From NCBI GenBank assembly GCA_001630475.1, contig KV419399.1, positions 332,552 through 396,551 of the forward strand: a DNA stretch of 64,000 bases. The letters are read 5' to 3'. This DNA is from Sistotremastrum niveocremeum HHB9708 (Eukaryota; Basidiomycota; Agaricomycetes; Sistotremastrales; Sistotremastraceae). The translations under genes and the position numbers were made by a program. Shown here piece after piece: positions 24,076 to 35,290 of this stretch; the stretch's first letter is position 1, and the number at the start of each line of letters is the position of its first letter. The notes beneath the pieces are model-generated. The model worked only from the letters and a program-made list of their open reading frames with translations, did not search any database and had not been told where the DNA came from.

Positions 24076-24493
24076 CCTTCCCTGAATACAATGGATGTGA
24101 GAAATGACAATTTGCAACAATCGATTGCGCCCGATGTATTACCCACAATTGATTGGGACGATCGTGCTGCGAGGTAGAGCGAGAGAAACGTGTTGTGAGA
24201 GCAAGTTTCTGTGCGAAGCGGGGTGCTGAGCGGACCCCGGCTTTCCGGGTCGCATTTCCGATTGCAATTCGCACAAGGACTCGCATCGATCTAGAATGAG
24301 CTCAAGACACAATACAGACTCGAAAGCCCAAACATTCAGTGGAATACATATTTTTATGTAAACAGCTAATTAAGGAAGTTGAGTTAAAGTACGAAGAGTA
24401 ATAAGTTGGAGACAACAGTACGATGCAACTCTATAGGGTATACGTAGGTTCAGTTTATGACTTGAAATCCTGAAAGAACAAAGGCGCCGCGGA

Positions 24494-25761
24494 TCACCAT
24501 TGGATGGTAGGTGGGAAAAATTTAGCTATGAGACCCTCGTAGTAGGGGCGGAGCGTAGCGGCATCCAAGGACCCATCGGACTTAGAGTATAAGTCATAAG
24601 GATTGAACTCGCGCACAGCCTGGAGAAGGTTGTAGTCTAAATACTCATGATCAGCTAGGTGCCTCTTTATCGAGAAGGAATGGGTAGACGGACCATGTTC
24701 GTTCATCAAATGCGTGTAAGCTCCTTCCCGGTGCCATCTGGACAGAACACGGATCAGCATAAAGATGGAGGTGGATCATGGAAGGTCGTACGGGTAGAAA
24801 CTATGGTAGCGGATCATAGCCAGGCCTTCTTCGGGCAAGGTGCATTGATCTCGGAGCACAAGATACAGGTACTGAAACGCAGGTTAGCTAGATCGAGCCA
24901 ATTCAGGAAGAACAAACCTCGTCGTGACCCCAAGACATCATAACGTTATCCAAGCCACAGTTCGGCTTGTAGATTCCATATTCCGTGGAGTACACAGAAT
25001 CCGCGAAGTCAGGATTGACTTTGAAGGTCTCGGGATATATGATCTTGTCCGAAAACGCGCAGCCGACCGGGAAGGTGTCGCCAACAATTGACCACTGTCC
25101 CGTGCCCGAGTTGTAGAAATGCAGAAGCTTGCCGAGGTCGTGAATCAGTCCAACTACCTGGATAGAGTCGTCACGAGTCTGCACCAAGCATCGACTGAGT
25201 TCAAGACCAACCTGCATCCACTCGGGCTTTCCATCTCGGCGGATTGCCTCTGCCGTCTGTAGCAGGTGTTCTATTTGAGAAAGATCGGTCTACGCAGTTG
25301 TCAGTGCCTCGCCGAGGAAGCCGAAACGATTATGCGCACATCAGGATCGGAGTCATCAACTAATGTGTTGAGTTTCTCCATTGCTTGCCAAATGCTCATC
25401 TTGCCTCGGCTTTGAGTGCGAAAGTCAACTCGAGCTTGAATGTTGAACTCCATGGTTTGTTTCTCTATTGGAGCATCAGTCTATACCACTTCTTCGAACA
25501 AAGGAATGGACCTACCGTGCTGTTCCTTGTAGAAGTTCTTCACTCTGTCACAGGCATTTTCGTAGTCTCTGAATTGCGATTTATCTTTGGTGGTTTGAGA
25601 GGCTTCTGGTTCAAGTTCTTGATGGTCTCTGACTCGCGCTTTCAGGATATTGACTAGTGATTCGGTTGTTAACGAGTTGTTCTTTCTGGGGCGACGAGTG
25701 GCTGACCTTGATCAACAGCGTCAGAGGTTTCGTCTAGAACACGTCCAGTGGCGGTAGGCAT
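24494..25761 (-). CDS. MIOX: Myo-inositol oxygenase (inositol to D-glucuronate)
   Basis: A non-haem di-iron oxygenase that opens myo-inositol to D-glucuronate, the first step of inositol catabolism. ATG at 25761 starts [18 protein letters not shown]. About six exons follow. The HD-fold iron ligands are all visible: His in [16 protein letters not shown], the HD pair in [12 protein letters not shown], His in [16 protein letters not shown], His in [19 protein letters not shown] (spliced across FYP|WH) and Asp in [12 protein letters not shown]. Substrate-binding signatures [10 protein letters not shown] in the family appear as [10 protein letters not shown], and [16 protein letters not shown] is also present. 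The end [13 protein letters not shown] is the normal C-terminus. Length is about 320 residues. No other inositol-pathway gene lies in the window, so it is not part of a visible catabolic cluster. Confidence 0.96.
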
Positions 25762-28700
25762 CTCTGCTGAGTCACTGATGAAATGGGATGTGGAGGGGGT
25801 GATATAGGGTGAAGAAAGGATGGAGAGAAGGGGTGGCTTGCTTCATATCCGTCCAAGAAAGACTTGATTTTATAGGGCGCGGCGGATACTGTTTGACACG
25901 GTTTCATAATTTCGCAGATAAAGGGTGGCAGGTAAATCTGCCGAACGCTCCATTCCGAAGATGGCCATGTGCCAATCTGCAGAGCTTGTGAACGCCGCCG
26001 GCCGTGATCCTGGATGTTCCTATGATACAGTTGCGTGCACCGACCGACAGGGTCAAATACAGGACCCCGAGACCAAAACCAGTTGGGAAATTCTGTTACC
26101 GAGATGGTGACGGGTTGGAAGGCTAAAAAAAAGGAGGCTCGTCGGAACTTCGGATCTCAATCTTGTCCGTGACCACTTTCAGATGGGACACGCCCAATCC
26201 GATACAAGAACCTGCGAATATTGCAGTCCTTCGTCAACAGACACGACCACTTCGAGTTGTCTTCGATACCTTATTTTCAAACGAATTCGTTTATTGAATT
26301 AGACCAATCATCGTACGCCTTCCAATTTCTTTACGATCCTGACAGGCTGGACCCCTGATGGATTTGTACAGCTGGCTATGACGAGATTGATCGACTTATC
26401 ATACGTGAATATCCATCGGACACGTCGCAACATGCTCTCTCGATGCCTGACAGTTTTCTCCCAGTGGCCTTCATTTTTTACGTGGCTCGTAGGTTTTCTC
26501 ATTGGCAATAGACTGCGCTGTTAACGACTGGGGGACAGCTCGTTTGTCAGTCATTGACGTTCTCGCTTCCAATTGACCCCGCTATTTTGACGACGAGCCA
26601 CCTTTCGAACAGGCGTCGATCTGACGATTGCCGACCAGGGTCGATCTTCAAACAGACCCTCAAAGCTTATACGGCTCCGTTGCTTCCTTGATACGATCAT
26701 TTTTCTTCAGCCACTCTGAACTGAAGTATTTGTTCTGACACTCTAGGAAAAAATCCGTGATACAAAGAAGCTATGGGACTATCGTCCATGGTGCCCAGCG
26801 AATTCGTCTCTCCGAGATCTGGCCTTTCGGAATATTTACGCGGGTAACGATGTCATTTACGTAGAAAGGTTGGTAATCGTCGAGATATGCGCTGGCTCGT
26901 CGTGCCCGCGTTTCCCACTCGCGTATGTCAGTTGCTGTCCCCGCATCCTGTCAAGCCCTCGTCTGTGTCTCGTTTCATCGTCAGTCGAGATGAGAAGACC
27001 GGGATTCAGCCACTCCGATTCGGAAAAGCCACCGGACGGCGCCACTGAAATTTGTACCTTCTCGTGCTGGGGCTGGGCGAATAGCAATTTTTCTTCCGTC
27101 GATGCGAAACAGTAACAAGCGACTCATGATCATTCAACCTCCCGAGAGTCTGTGAACTTCTCTGGTCCAATATCACCCCAATCATGATGGTATACCCTGT
27201 GGTCCATGTGTCTCGTTGACTGACAGTAACCACATGAATCACCCCTCAAATATGGCTCCCTTTCTTGTCTTTCCCCAAACCAGGTCTCCTCTTCACAAGT
27301 CATTTCTGTCCCCGCCACTGCTGTGTTTGTCGCTGCTCCTCCTCGGTGATGTGTTTGGTCCCTGGCACCACATGGACTCTTCGGCGACACAAGGAATTAG
27401 GGTCAAGATTCAGAATCCAGACCCCGATTGCCAGGAGTTATGTCTATCTACGAAAGATCGTGATATTGTGCAACCTTACTATCTGGACTCCGACAAAGGG
27501 TCTTGATCCTCGCAATCTGATTCCCAATCTTATCTGATAGTCTTTTTGGCTCCACTGGATCATGAAGAAGCACCTTCTGTCAAGTTTACGGCTTCTTGTC
27601 ACGATCATTCACTCAGATAGAATACTTTGCATGAGGCGAACATGTCGCGGATCCCCCTAACATGCGCGTTTCCATGGAGCTGACTATTTAGGGCTGATTA
27701 GACTTTCCAGGGTTGCTCTATCGATCTACCACTCGTGCTACCTATGATGCCATAATCACGTTCGGAAGCAAAATACGCGATCTAGGATATACGGTGTCAG
27801 TAAACAAACCCTGTTATACTTCTTATCTTTCGACCTAGAACGCTTCTTATTGAAGCTATTACGTGCGTTGATACTCTAATGCTATACTCGTTGTCCGCCG
27901 AGCCATACGTCCCTCAGACACCGCGGGCATCGTTCCAGGGTTTCACGAGCTGCAAAGAGCCCGCCGTGCTGGGCACTGAGAAAAACACGCTCTGATTCCG
28001 CATGGTGGCAAGCCCTGACTAATACCGCATCTTGAACGAACTGCCGTAAAACTTGGCAACCAAAGTCCCGTCTGTGCCGCGTGAGATGATCAACTCGGTG
28101 ATGCGCCAGTTCGAGCATCAGTAAGACACCCATGCCCAGAAAATAGTACGGCCACTGCTTCCTGATTGAATTTCTTTACTCTCACGAAGCATTGCTATGA
28201 AAGATTCTAGCAGAAACTTCGTGAGATAGACAGTGGCGAAAATGGGTGATGTTCGCATGGTTGTAGTGTCCGGGTAAAGTCGTCTGCCTCATATGATTCT
28301 TGCAAGGGTCTGCGTAAACCATAACAGAGGAGGCTCGCAAATCGCCATCGCTGTGGTCCTCGAAAAGGTGGCAATATGGCCTCCAGGGACATTCGCGAAT
28401 ATAGCTCGGCAAGCAATGCGATTCCAGATTGTTTTATGGACGCAGGGCTTCAGGTAAGCCCACTGCCATGAAATTGGCGGTGACATGGAATATGAGAGAA
28501 GACTCTGTCAAGTCCGGCATCGGTACGGCATCACTCCAACGAGCAGCCATCAAATGATTGTCCCTAATCCTGTGAACGACGAGGCAGGGTTGTTCGGTGG
28601 CTTGCGAGGGCTGCAGGCGTTGAAACTGATGGAGTGGCTCTCGAGATGAGATGTGTCATGGATGACAGATGTATCCAACCCCGAAAGTGTTACAGGTGAT

Positions 28701-28968
28701 GGAAAAGCTATTTGACCGACAGACGCTGCTTAGCCGCCCGATAAGGCCGACAGGAGGCGTCTGTCTGAAACCTCCACATAACGCGGACGCTGCGTCGAAG
28801 ATGGAATCCAGTCATCGACCGGAACGCACATCGTGTGTACACTGACGTTGCCGTAGACCGCCCCTGGATAAAAATGGGGACCAGAAGGAAAGTCAGCCGA
28901 TTGGAAATCATAGATCCAAATGCATAAATACCAGAGAAATCAGCATCCGTCCAGCTTAAGTTCCAGCT
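25762..28968. other. 3.2-kb stretch without a supportable gene
   Basis: Only short, overlapping frames in several phases. A GC-rich minus-strand frame at 27882-28133 (83 residues) and the frames at 28182-28486 have unusual composition but resemble no family I recognise and lack clear splice partners. The left 300 bases should contain the MIOX promoter. It may hold decayed gene or transposon remnants too degraded to name. Confidence 0.45.
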
Positions 28969-29502
28969 TTATACCAGCTCTAATCGATCTCGAGGGTTTT
29001 TAACGATAGCATCAGCCCCAGGTCCCGACTTTCCCTCGTCCCATTCCTGATTTCTTCGCTTGGTCCTGGACGCCAGCTTCTGGTTTCGTTCTCGTTCTAG
29101 AAGCTGCGCCTGGCGCTTCTCTGAGGGCTGCCATTTGCTTTTCAATATCCTGGTGACTGCTTCAGGACTGATAGCGAATTTTGCAGCAAGAACAGCAGTG
29201 GAGAATTGAGTAGGGTCGTGTTGGTGCAATACACGCAGACCCTCCATCGCTTCTCGCGACAGCTTTTTAGGTGGATTCCAGCCATCCGGAAACCGTTTCT
29301 TCATAGCTTCCCGATGTTTGACATATTGAGTTGGTGTGGGGACCTTATGAGGTTTTTTCTTTGGTAGCTGGGAAAGGGGTGTGGCAGCGGGAGCCGCAGA
29401 AGATGATCCTGCAGGAGACTGAGTCGAGTAATAGGCATGACCAGATATCCAGCTTCTTAAACCACTCAAAGCGTTTCTGGGCATCGCATGAATCGAAAGC
29501 AT
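28969..29502 (-). CDS. RRG9: Mitochondrial Rrg9/neugrin-like protein
   Basis: Rrg9 is needed for respiratory growth and mitochondrial genome maintenance in yeast. The neugrin relative in animals supports mitochondrial ribosome assembly. A single exon starts at the ATG at 29502 (MLSIHAMPRNALSGLRSW). The longer frame upstream begins with TTG and is not used. The first 30 residues are Arg/Ser-rich without acids, a fair mitochondrial presequence. The family core is clear: KKRFPDGWNPPKKLSREAME, GLRVLHQHDPTQFSTAVLA and AKFAISPEAVTRILKSKWQP. A basic tail ends PRDRLELV at 28969. About 177 residues. It is divergent to the coactosin gene with 151 bp between start codons. Confidence 0.9.
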   Translation of the reverse strand: MLSIHAMPRNALSGLRSWISGHAYYSTQSPAGSSSAAPAATPLSQLPKKKPHKVPTPTQYVKHREAMKKRFPDGWNPPKKLSREAMEGLRVLHQHDPTQFSTAVLAAKFAISPEAVTRILKSKWQPSEKRQAQLLERERNQKLASRTKRRNQEWDEGKSGPGADAIVKNPRDRLELV

Positions 29503-29653
29503 TTTTCTGGCTCGTTCGAGGAGATTGACCAAGACGATCGGAAGTTCGGACTTCGGATCCTTCCTATTTGAACCCGCCGAACCTATAGAGCCGCTATTTT
29601 GTCTGTTTTCGTTGCTCTGTCTTTCTAATATTCTTCTTTCTTTGACTTAAATA
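29503..29653. promoter_or_regulatory. Divergent promoter between RRG9 and coactosin genes
   Basis: Only 151 bases separate the two start codons on opposite strands, so both promoters must share this interval. A pyrimidine-rich run precedes the coactosin ATG. No clear TATA box is seen. Confidence 0.7.
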
Positions 29654-30308
29654 ATGGCCGACGTATCCGCTCCCGAAATCGCAGCAGGTGCGCGTTTGAA
29701 GAACGATTGGCGGGCGTGAAAAAGCTGAACACAGCCTCAAATAGCCTACCTTGATGTTCGAGACGACAAATCGGACACGAAATGGCTTCTGATTGACTAT
29801 GAAGTATGGCTCTCAACAGCACTTTGATCTTCTCTTTCTAAGGCGCGCGACGTCGCCAGTCAGAAAAGTCAGATAAATTGACTCTCACCTCCACCGGCAC
29901 TGGCGGTTTATCCGACTTGAAGGAGCATCTTGACGACAGCAAAGCCAGCTTCGCTTATGTTCGGGTAGCTTATGCCAACGATAAGGAGAGCCAAAGAGAG
30001 AAGTTTGTTCTCGTCACTTGGATCGGAAAGAACACGAAGGTCATGCGGAAGGCTAAGGTTCGTTATACTCACTCTTTCACTGAAGATCCGGGCTGATCCC
30101 GTGGCTTCTCAGGTGTCGGTGCAGGCTGCCGACGTCAAGCAGGTTCTTCGGTCCTACTCTATTGATGTTGCTGCGCGGGAGAAGGAAGATCTGAACGAAG
30201 ACCCGATTATCGTGAGATTGCGCAAGGTGAGAGACCTTTTGAATATTCATTGTTTTCCCTATCTGATATTGTAACAAGGCTGGCGGAGCGAGTTACGACG
30301 GCGTTTGA
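29654..30308 (+). CDS. Coactosin-like actin-binding protein (ADF-homology)
   Basis: A single ADF-homology domain protein that binds actin filaments. ATG at 29654 begins MADVSAPEIAA. Five exons with short introns give AYLDVRDDKSDTKWLLIDYE, then ARDVASQKSDKLTLTSTGTG, GLSDLKEHLDDSKASFAYVR, the core YANDKESQREKFVLVTWIG, KNTKVMRKAKVSVQAADVKQ, VLRSYSIDVAAREKEDLNED and a tiny last exon AGGASYDGV ending at 30308. KFVLVTWIG and the V-R-K-A-K-V-S-V segment are hallmarks of coactosin rather than cofilin. Length is about 147 residues, as expected. All five exons splice with GT-AG in one frame. Confidence 0.93.
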
Positions 30309-31223
30309 CTTAATTGGGATAACGTGTATCTTCTCACTGGTTATAGAGGCTTCTCAATTTGCTTTCCTGGAATTTTTGAATGGCCACCTCCATACCGAGT
30401 CCACATTCACCTCTCAACTACATCCGCCGACTATTCTCACGATTATTATCATCTATAAGAGTGAGATCGTCATCTTGATTGTCTCGAGCGCCGATGATCT
30501 TGATCGCCATGTTCTAATGTTCACACCACGGGCCGATCTTAAAGAACCAGTCAAGCTAATCTTTCCATTTCTGAGCCTTGACAGCGCAACGTGCATCCCA
30601 AGGCTCTGCTCTGTTGTCTCATTCCATCGACATCATATGTGCTCCTGGTTCCCTTTCAAGACCTTGAGTTTCTATACCGCTAATCGTTCCGGCCTAATGA
30701 CCATGCTGATAAAAGAGTTTTGCGAGATGTCAACTATTCGGCTTTCAAGATTATTGATACTATGAGATCTTGAGACAACATCAGCGGGACCTTTCCCACT
30801 GTCTTGACCGTGGCTGCCTGATAAACCTTGAAGCCAGCGTATCTCACGCGTTAGTCAATAAAAACTATTAATACGGAGAAGTGTAAGCCAATTTGGTATT
30901 TCGTACCGTGGGAATAAGCGCGGACTGCGCTCCTCTCCAAGACGCACCGCAACCTTTGCCACAATGCATTAGGTCGCACGGATAGGCGTGCACGCTGCGC
31001 TGTCACCGCAAATGAAAAGACAGAACTCCCGCGATAAGATACAGCTCTGGCACAACAGCATATGCTGAAAAGTTGAGCCATCGATATCCCACGCAAGGAG
31101 CGTGGTGACCAATGATGCTCGATGAGCTCAATGGCGTAAATACGAGGAAGAACCATCGTCTTCTGCTCTCTGTTGCTCACTAGACCACTCCCGGAGCGAA
31201 TCTTGGACTCTGCCTACGAAATC
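30309..31223. other. Intergenic, coactosin 3' region to GST promoter
   Basis: About 900 bases. A 171-codon frame (30250-30765) overlaps the last coactosin exon in another phase and has no recognisable content. No repeat or RNA recognised. Confidence 0.45.
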
Positions 31224-32051
31224 ATGACCCAGCTCATAACCTTGTACGATATACCAGCTGCAAAGCCAAACTACCCTTGGTCGCCCAATACATGGAGGAC
31301 CAGGTACGCAGTTCAAATCGATTTTCTATCATGACGCAATCGTGACGATCTACATAGATTTGCTCTGAACTTCAAGGGTCTCCCCTACACAACTGTCTGG
31401 GTTGAGTACCCCGATATTGAGCCTACGATGAAGAAAATCGGGGCCAAACCGACGGCGAAAAATCCTGACGGCAGCGATCAATACACCGTTCCAGTCATCG
31501 TTGATCCCAACCACCCTGTGGATGGTTCCCCAGTCGTCATCTCAGATTCCGATGATATTGCGACATATCTCGATGAAAAATACCCCGAGCTCCCTACACT
31601 CTTCCCAGCAGGCACCAAAGCCCTCCAAACCATCTATGCCCAAAATTTTATGGAGAAGGTGTTCTATCCCCCTGTCATGATTCTCTTAGGAGAGGCTTTG
31701 CCTGTCTTCAATCCTCCCAGCCAAAAATATTTCCGGGAGACGAGAGAGAAAGCATTTGGGAAGAAGATGGAAGAGCTGAGTCCTCGTGGTCCTGGAAGGG
31801 ATGAGCCTTTGAAGAAAGCTAAGGAGGGGTTGGAAGGCATTTCTGCTGCTTTGGAGAAAAGCGGTGTTACAGAAACATCATGGCTGACGGGTAATAAACC
31901 TGTCTACGCCGATTTCGCAACTGCTGCGGCTCTTATCGCTATCAAGCGCTGCGCAGAAGAGCACATATGGGACCATATCAAATCCGCGAGCGGAGGACGT
32001 TGGGAACGATTTTTGGCCAAAGTTGAAGAGGAATATGGTCGAATTGACTAA
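31224..32051 (+). CDS. Glutathione S-transferase, fungal GSTFuA / etherase-like class
   Basis: Second GSTFuA-type enzyme, paralogous to the one ending at 10538. Exon 1 (ATG at 31224) reads MTQLITLYDIPAAKPNYPW then SPNTWRT. A GTACGC intron leads to RFALNFKGLPYTTVWVEYPD. The glutathione site is represented by YTVPVIVDP (cis-Pro) and VVISDSDDIATYLDEKYPEL. The helical domain runs to AKVEEEYGRID at 32051. About 256 residues, full length, no break. The intron position (after TWR) is identical in both genes, showing common descent. It keeps the S-P-N segment that the other copy has changed. A gene of unknown function follows about 120 bp downstream on the same strand. Confidence 0.95.
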
Positions 32052-32171
32052 TCCAAAATTGTTCATTGTTTTTCCCTATTATATAGTGATTATAGATCTG
32101 TCGCAGAAGCATACTAGTAGTGTGGAATTCTCAAGTCGAGAGGTCATTAGGAGAGTGCCTGCCCTATAGAT

Positions 32172-33237
32172 TTGTTGAAAGCTCCGATTGCTCAGACGCC
32201 CTGGAGCAGCTCCTGGAGCGCTCTAGCGGAAGAAGCCGTCGAAGCTTGGTTCCGCCACAAAACACCAGATTTTAGACTTTGGGTGCAGAGATTAATCCTA
32301 CGTTCACTCGAACCACCAAAGCTATCAGATAGCACTGAGATGGATGTCGATATCGCAAAATCATCACAGGCTTCGGTCAAAGACACAATTACCTCGACCC
32401 CATTCTCTTCGCTCCCTCTGAAATTTCGCCGCAAAGGTATAATAGCCTTCAAATCGGTATTGATAAGCCCGCTCATATTGATATGCAGAATTCATACAAA
32501 AAGCCTACAAAGAACAACAGCTAGCAGAATCGTCATCTGCACCGATTACAGCCGCTCATCAGAAAGCAGCCACTCAGACTCCTGACCAAAGGGTCGCAGC
32601 TGCAGCGCCTCAGACTTTCGGAGAAACTCGACGTTCAGTCCCTACCATTGCCTCCAATTCTTCCTACTGTGTTATCCGACAGCCATCCCCTGATCACTCA
32701 GATGACGAGCAAATCAACATGAACGATTATTTGGCCGATCTGAGCCATAAAGACGTGGCACATCTCCCTCTTCGGTTTCGTCGCTCAGCCATGATGCAGA
32801 ATCGTCGAAAAGGACAATATGATACACAGATGGAAGAGGATGATATGGCTGAGCACAATGACAGCGGAATGAGCCCAACAGATGGGAAGAACTTAATCAA
32901 GTTCGACACTCTAGCAGATGATTTCAACTCACTGCGGGTGTCTTCGAACACTGCCTCCGATATCGATAATCGGGATGTTGAAGCTCAGAGATATTCTAGA
33001 CCTGCTGGACGCAGTTTTTCGATTGGAGGGACTGCAAATTTCCCGCCGGTTGAGAACCTTGAGCAGGGCGGACCAAAACGTTGGGATAATTCAGAAGTCG
33101 TAAATAATTCAAGATACGAGATGGGATCGGTCGAGAGGAAAATTAGAGGATTGCCCAAGAAACGTATGTCAAGCCCAACCTCGGGCTCGAGTACGAACAA
33201 TCGGAAGCCAACCGGAATTTCCCCTATGACGCCCTAG
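32172..33237 (+). CDS. Unrecognised, mostly disordered protein (5' end uncertain)
   Basis: I do not recognise this protein. Two segments join through a 52-nt intron (GT at 32437, AG at 32488) into one frame: SSLPLKFRRK|EFIQKAYKEQQ. The sequence is Ser/Asn/Asp-rich and looks disordered, ending RKPTGISPMTP at 33237. A motif recurs: SLPLKFRRKEF in exon 1 and HLPLRFRRSAM in exon 2. The open frame extends back to 32151 without an ATG. The first in-frame ATG is at 32340 (MDVDIAKSS). Either translation starts there or another exon lies upstream, with a possible acceptor just before 32170. The WFRHKTPDFRLWVQR stretch looks genuinely coding and favours an upstream exon. Confidence 0.55.
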
Positions 33238-33606
33238 GAGCAACCCTAGAATTATTTCTCGTCTGGAGGTGTAGTATGGCAAGCACAATATAGGGGATCA
33301 TAACACAGGCGGCTCGGTAATGTCTCAAGGGTTTCCAGAACTACAGAGTGCCAGGCAGAGTAGCTTCCACTGGATCAATGGGACATTACTCATCCCCGTC
33401 GTTGTTCATTCGATCGCTGTGCAGGGCCAGCTCCATCAATTACAGACCTCAGCTCCGGATTGCTCATTGTGCTGGTGATAATATTATATAAATCCTGCGA
33501 TGTTGTTGTTACATTCCGGCACCCAACGAATCTGTCCGCAAAGGTATATGCATATATATCGATCATACGAGTTCTCTGAGACTCAGAGATGGGCAACCTT
33601 GTCTCC
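33238..33606. other. Short intergenic stretch, convergent 3' ends
   Basis: About 370 bases between two convergent genes. No feature seen. Confidence 0.5.
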
Positions 33607-35071
33607 TTAGAGGAACAAGTCGCAGACCTTCAGGCCCGCCACCACTGCGAAGGAGACAAGGGGAGTAATAATATAAAAGCCCTGTAAACGTCGTTCAGCG
33701 TGGGCGGAAGACGGGCATGGCCAAAGTCTAAGCAGGCGATATCTACTTACCGTCAACATCCTCGCAATCGCTTGTTGAGTCTTCTCACTCTGTCCACTCA
33801 TCTCCGAGAGGGAAGCGATACGAATCGCCGGAGGACCTGATCCGGCGATGATCAGAGCGAACCATAAGGTAGGATCGCTCCCAAGGATCTTGGTATGCTT
33901 GAGAAGGAGGTATACGACTGAAGTTGAAAATGCTGGGAGGATGACAAATCGAAGAAGGATGAGATAGATTGATGAGGCCACGCCGAGCTTGTTATCTTGT
34001 GGAAGATCAATACTATTCTCTACGTCTTCCTCTTCAGGCTTGGAGCTTCTTTGCAGTGCCGCATAGAGCTTTGATCCCACAACGAACATTTGCAGACTAG
34101 GTGATGAAGTTAAATTTTTGTCTATGCGCTTTGAGGATAGACCTCACGATGTGAATAATCCTCCGATGTTCTCGATGCTGATAGTAAACCAGGCATTTAG
34201 AACACCTCCATTCTCTTCGTCGTCGAAGAAAGCTTTTCGGAGCGGAGGTATCTTGCCGATGATCACAGCCAATATGACCGCAACGAGAGGGGGGTTGAGG
34301 AACTCATAGATGAACTTGACAAACGCGCGGATTGGTTTCGGAAAGCGGCTGTAGATTCCGTTGATCTTTTTCTTTGGGTTATGGATCAACAACGGCGTAT
34401 GTTCATTGCCACCCTCGTGATTTTGATCTGCGCCATCATTGGGAGTCGCGTCCTCTCCTGTTGCCTCCTCTTGTTCATCCCGTGGCTTTCGACGGTGCCC
34501 GATACGGAGGAGAGTTGGCCCAATCGTGAATGTAAGCGCATTGGCTACCATGGTGTTCATGAGGAAATAACTCCTGAGTCGAGTTATGCCCTGCTTCTGC
34601 TGATCACCGACCCCTACGATATCGTCCAAGGCGCCCGTTGTCACCAAAGCTTCGACGAGGAGTAAGGGAAGAGATGTGGTATTATTGAAGGCTGCGGCGG
34701 GGAAGCACCACGTCGGGAATTTGAACCAAAGGACCAAGGGATAAGTAAGGCCCAAACACAACATGGGGTATATCAATGACCATACTGAGAAATGTCTCAG
34801 CTTCGCAACATTGCCATGATCGGTAACCATCGGACGCACCTATTACAGGCCATACGGTGTGAAAGCTTGATCCCGGACTACCCAATTCACTACCAAGACT
34901 CGTGAAGAGCAGGGCCGGAAGGAATACTTGAATGCATAGACGCGATATTTGACTCGCTGCACTTGTTGAGAGGAAATTGTATTTGGAGGCAAGTGTCCCA
35001 TAAAATAGTGTCAATAGAACCGAGACTGAAGATTCGAAAGAGGCAAGTAGGGTGACTGCAAGAGACGACAT
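33607..35071 (-). CDS. Auxin-efflux-carrier-like (PIN-like) membrane transporter
   Basis: A multi-pass membrane protein of the 'membrane transport protein' family (auxin efflux carrier, PIN-likes). In fungi these probably sit in the ER or plasma membrane and carry organic anions. ATG at 35071 starts MSSLAVTLLASFESSVSVLL. The N-terminal bundle includes YGTLASKYNFLSTSAASQIS and RLCIQVFLPALLFTSLGSEL, the classic first segments. Then LSLIYPM-type helices, PAAAFNNTTSLPLLLVEALV (the family's N-N-x-x-S-L-P-L signature), a charged cytosolic loop, and a C-terminal bundle with FVKFIYEFLNPPLVAVILAV, IIGKIPPLR, IENIGGLFTS, IAGSGPPAIRIASLSEMSGQ. The last exon gives GFYIITPLVSFAVVAGLKVC and ends DLFL at 33607. 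About 430 residues, complete. Confidence 0.93.
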
Positions 35072-35290
35072 CGAGCTATAGCATTCGCCGAACGAAGCCT
35101 TTGCACAACAAGCGCAAATACTCGTCGGTCCCTGACGATTTACGGTCCTCGTGACGTCACTCGATATCCAGGGGTCCCTTCGGCTCGAAACTGTCTGGAG
35201 TGTTCCCACGCGCACCTCGTATCCTCGCAATATTCAAGCAGAGAATCAAACATATATATTCTTAATAGTGTTCCCGGGCCCAGCGCTTCC

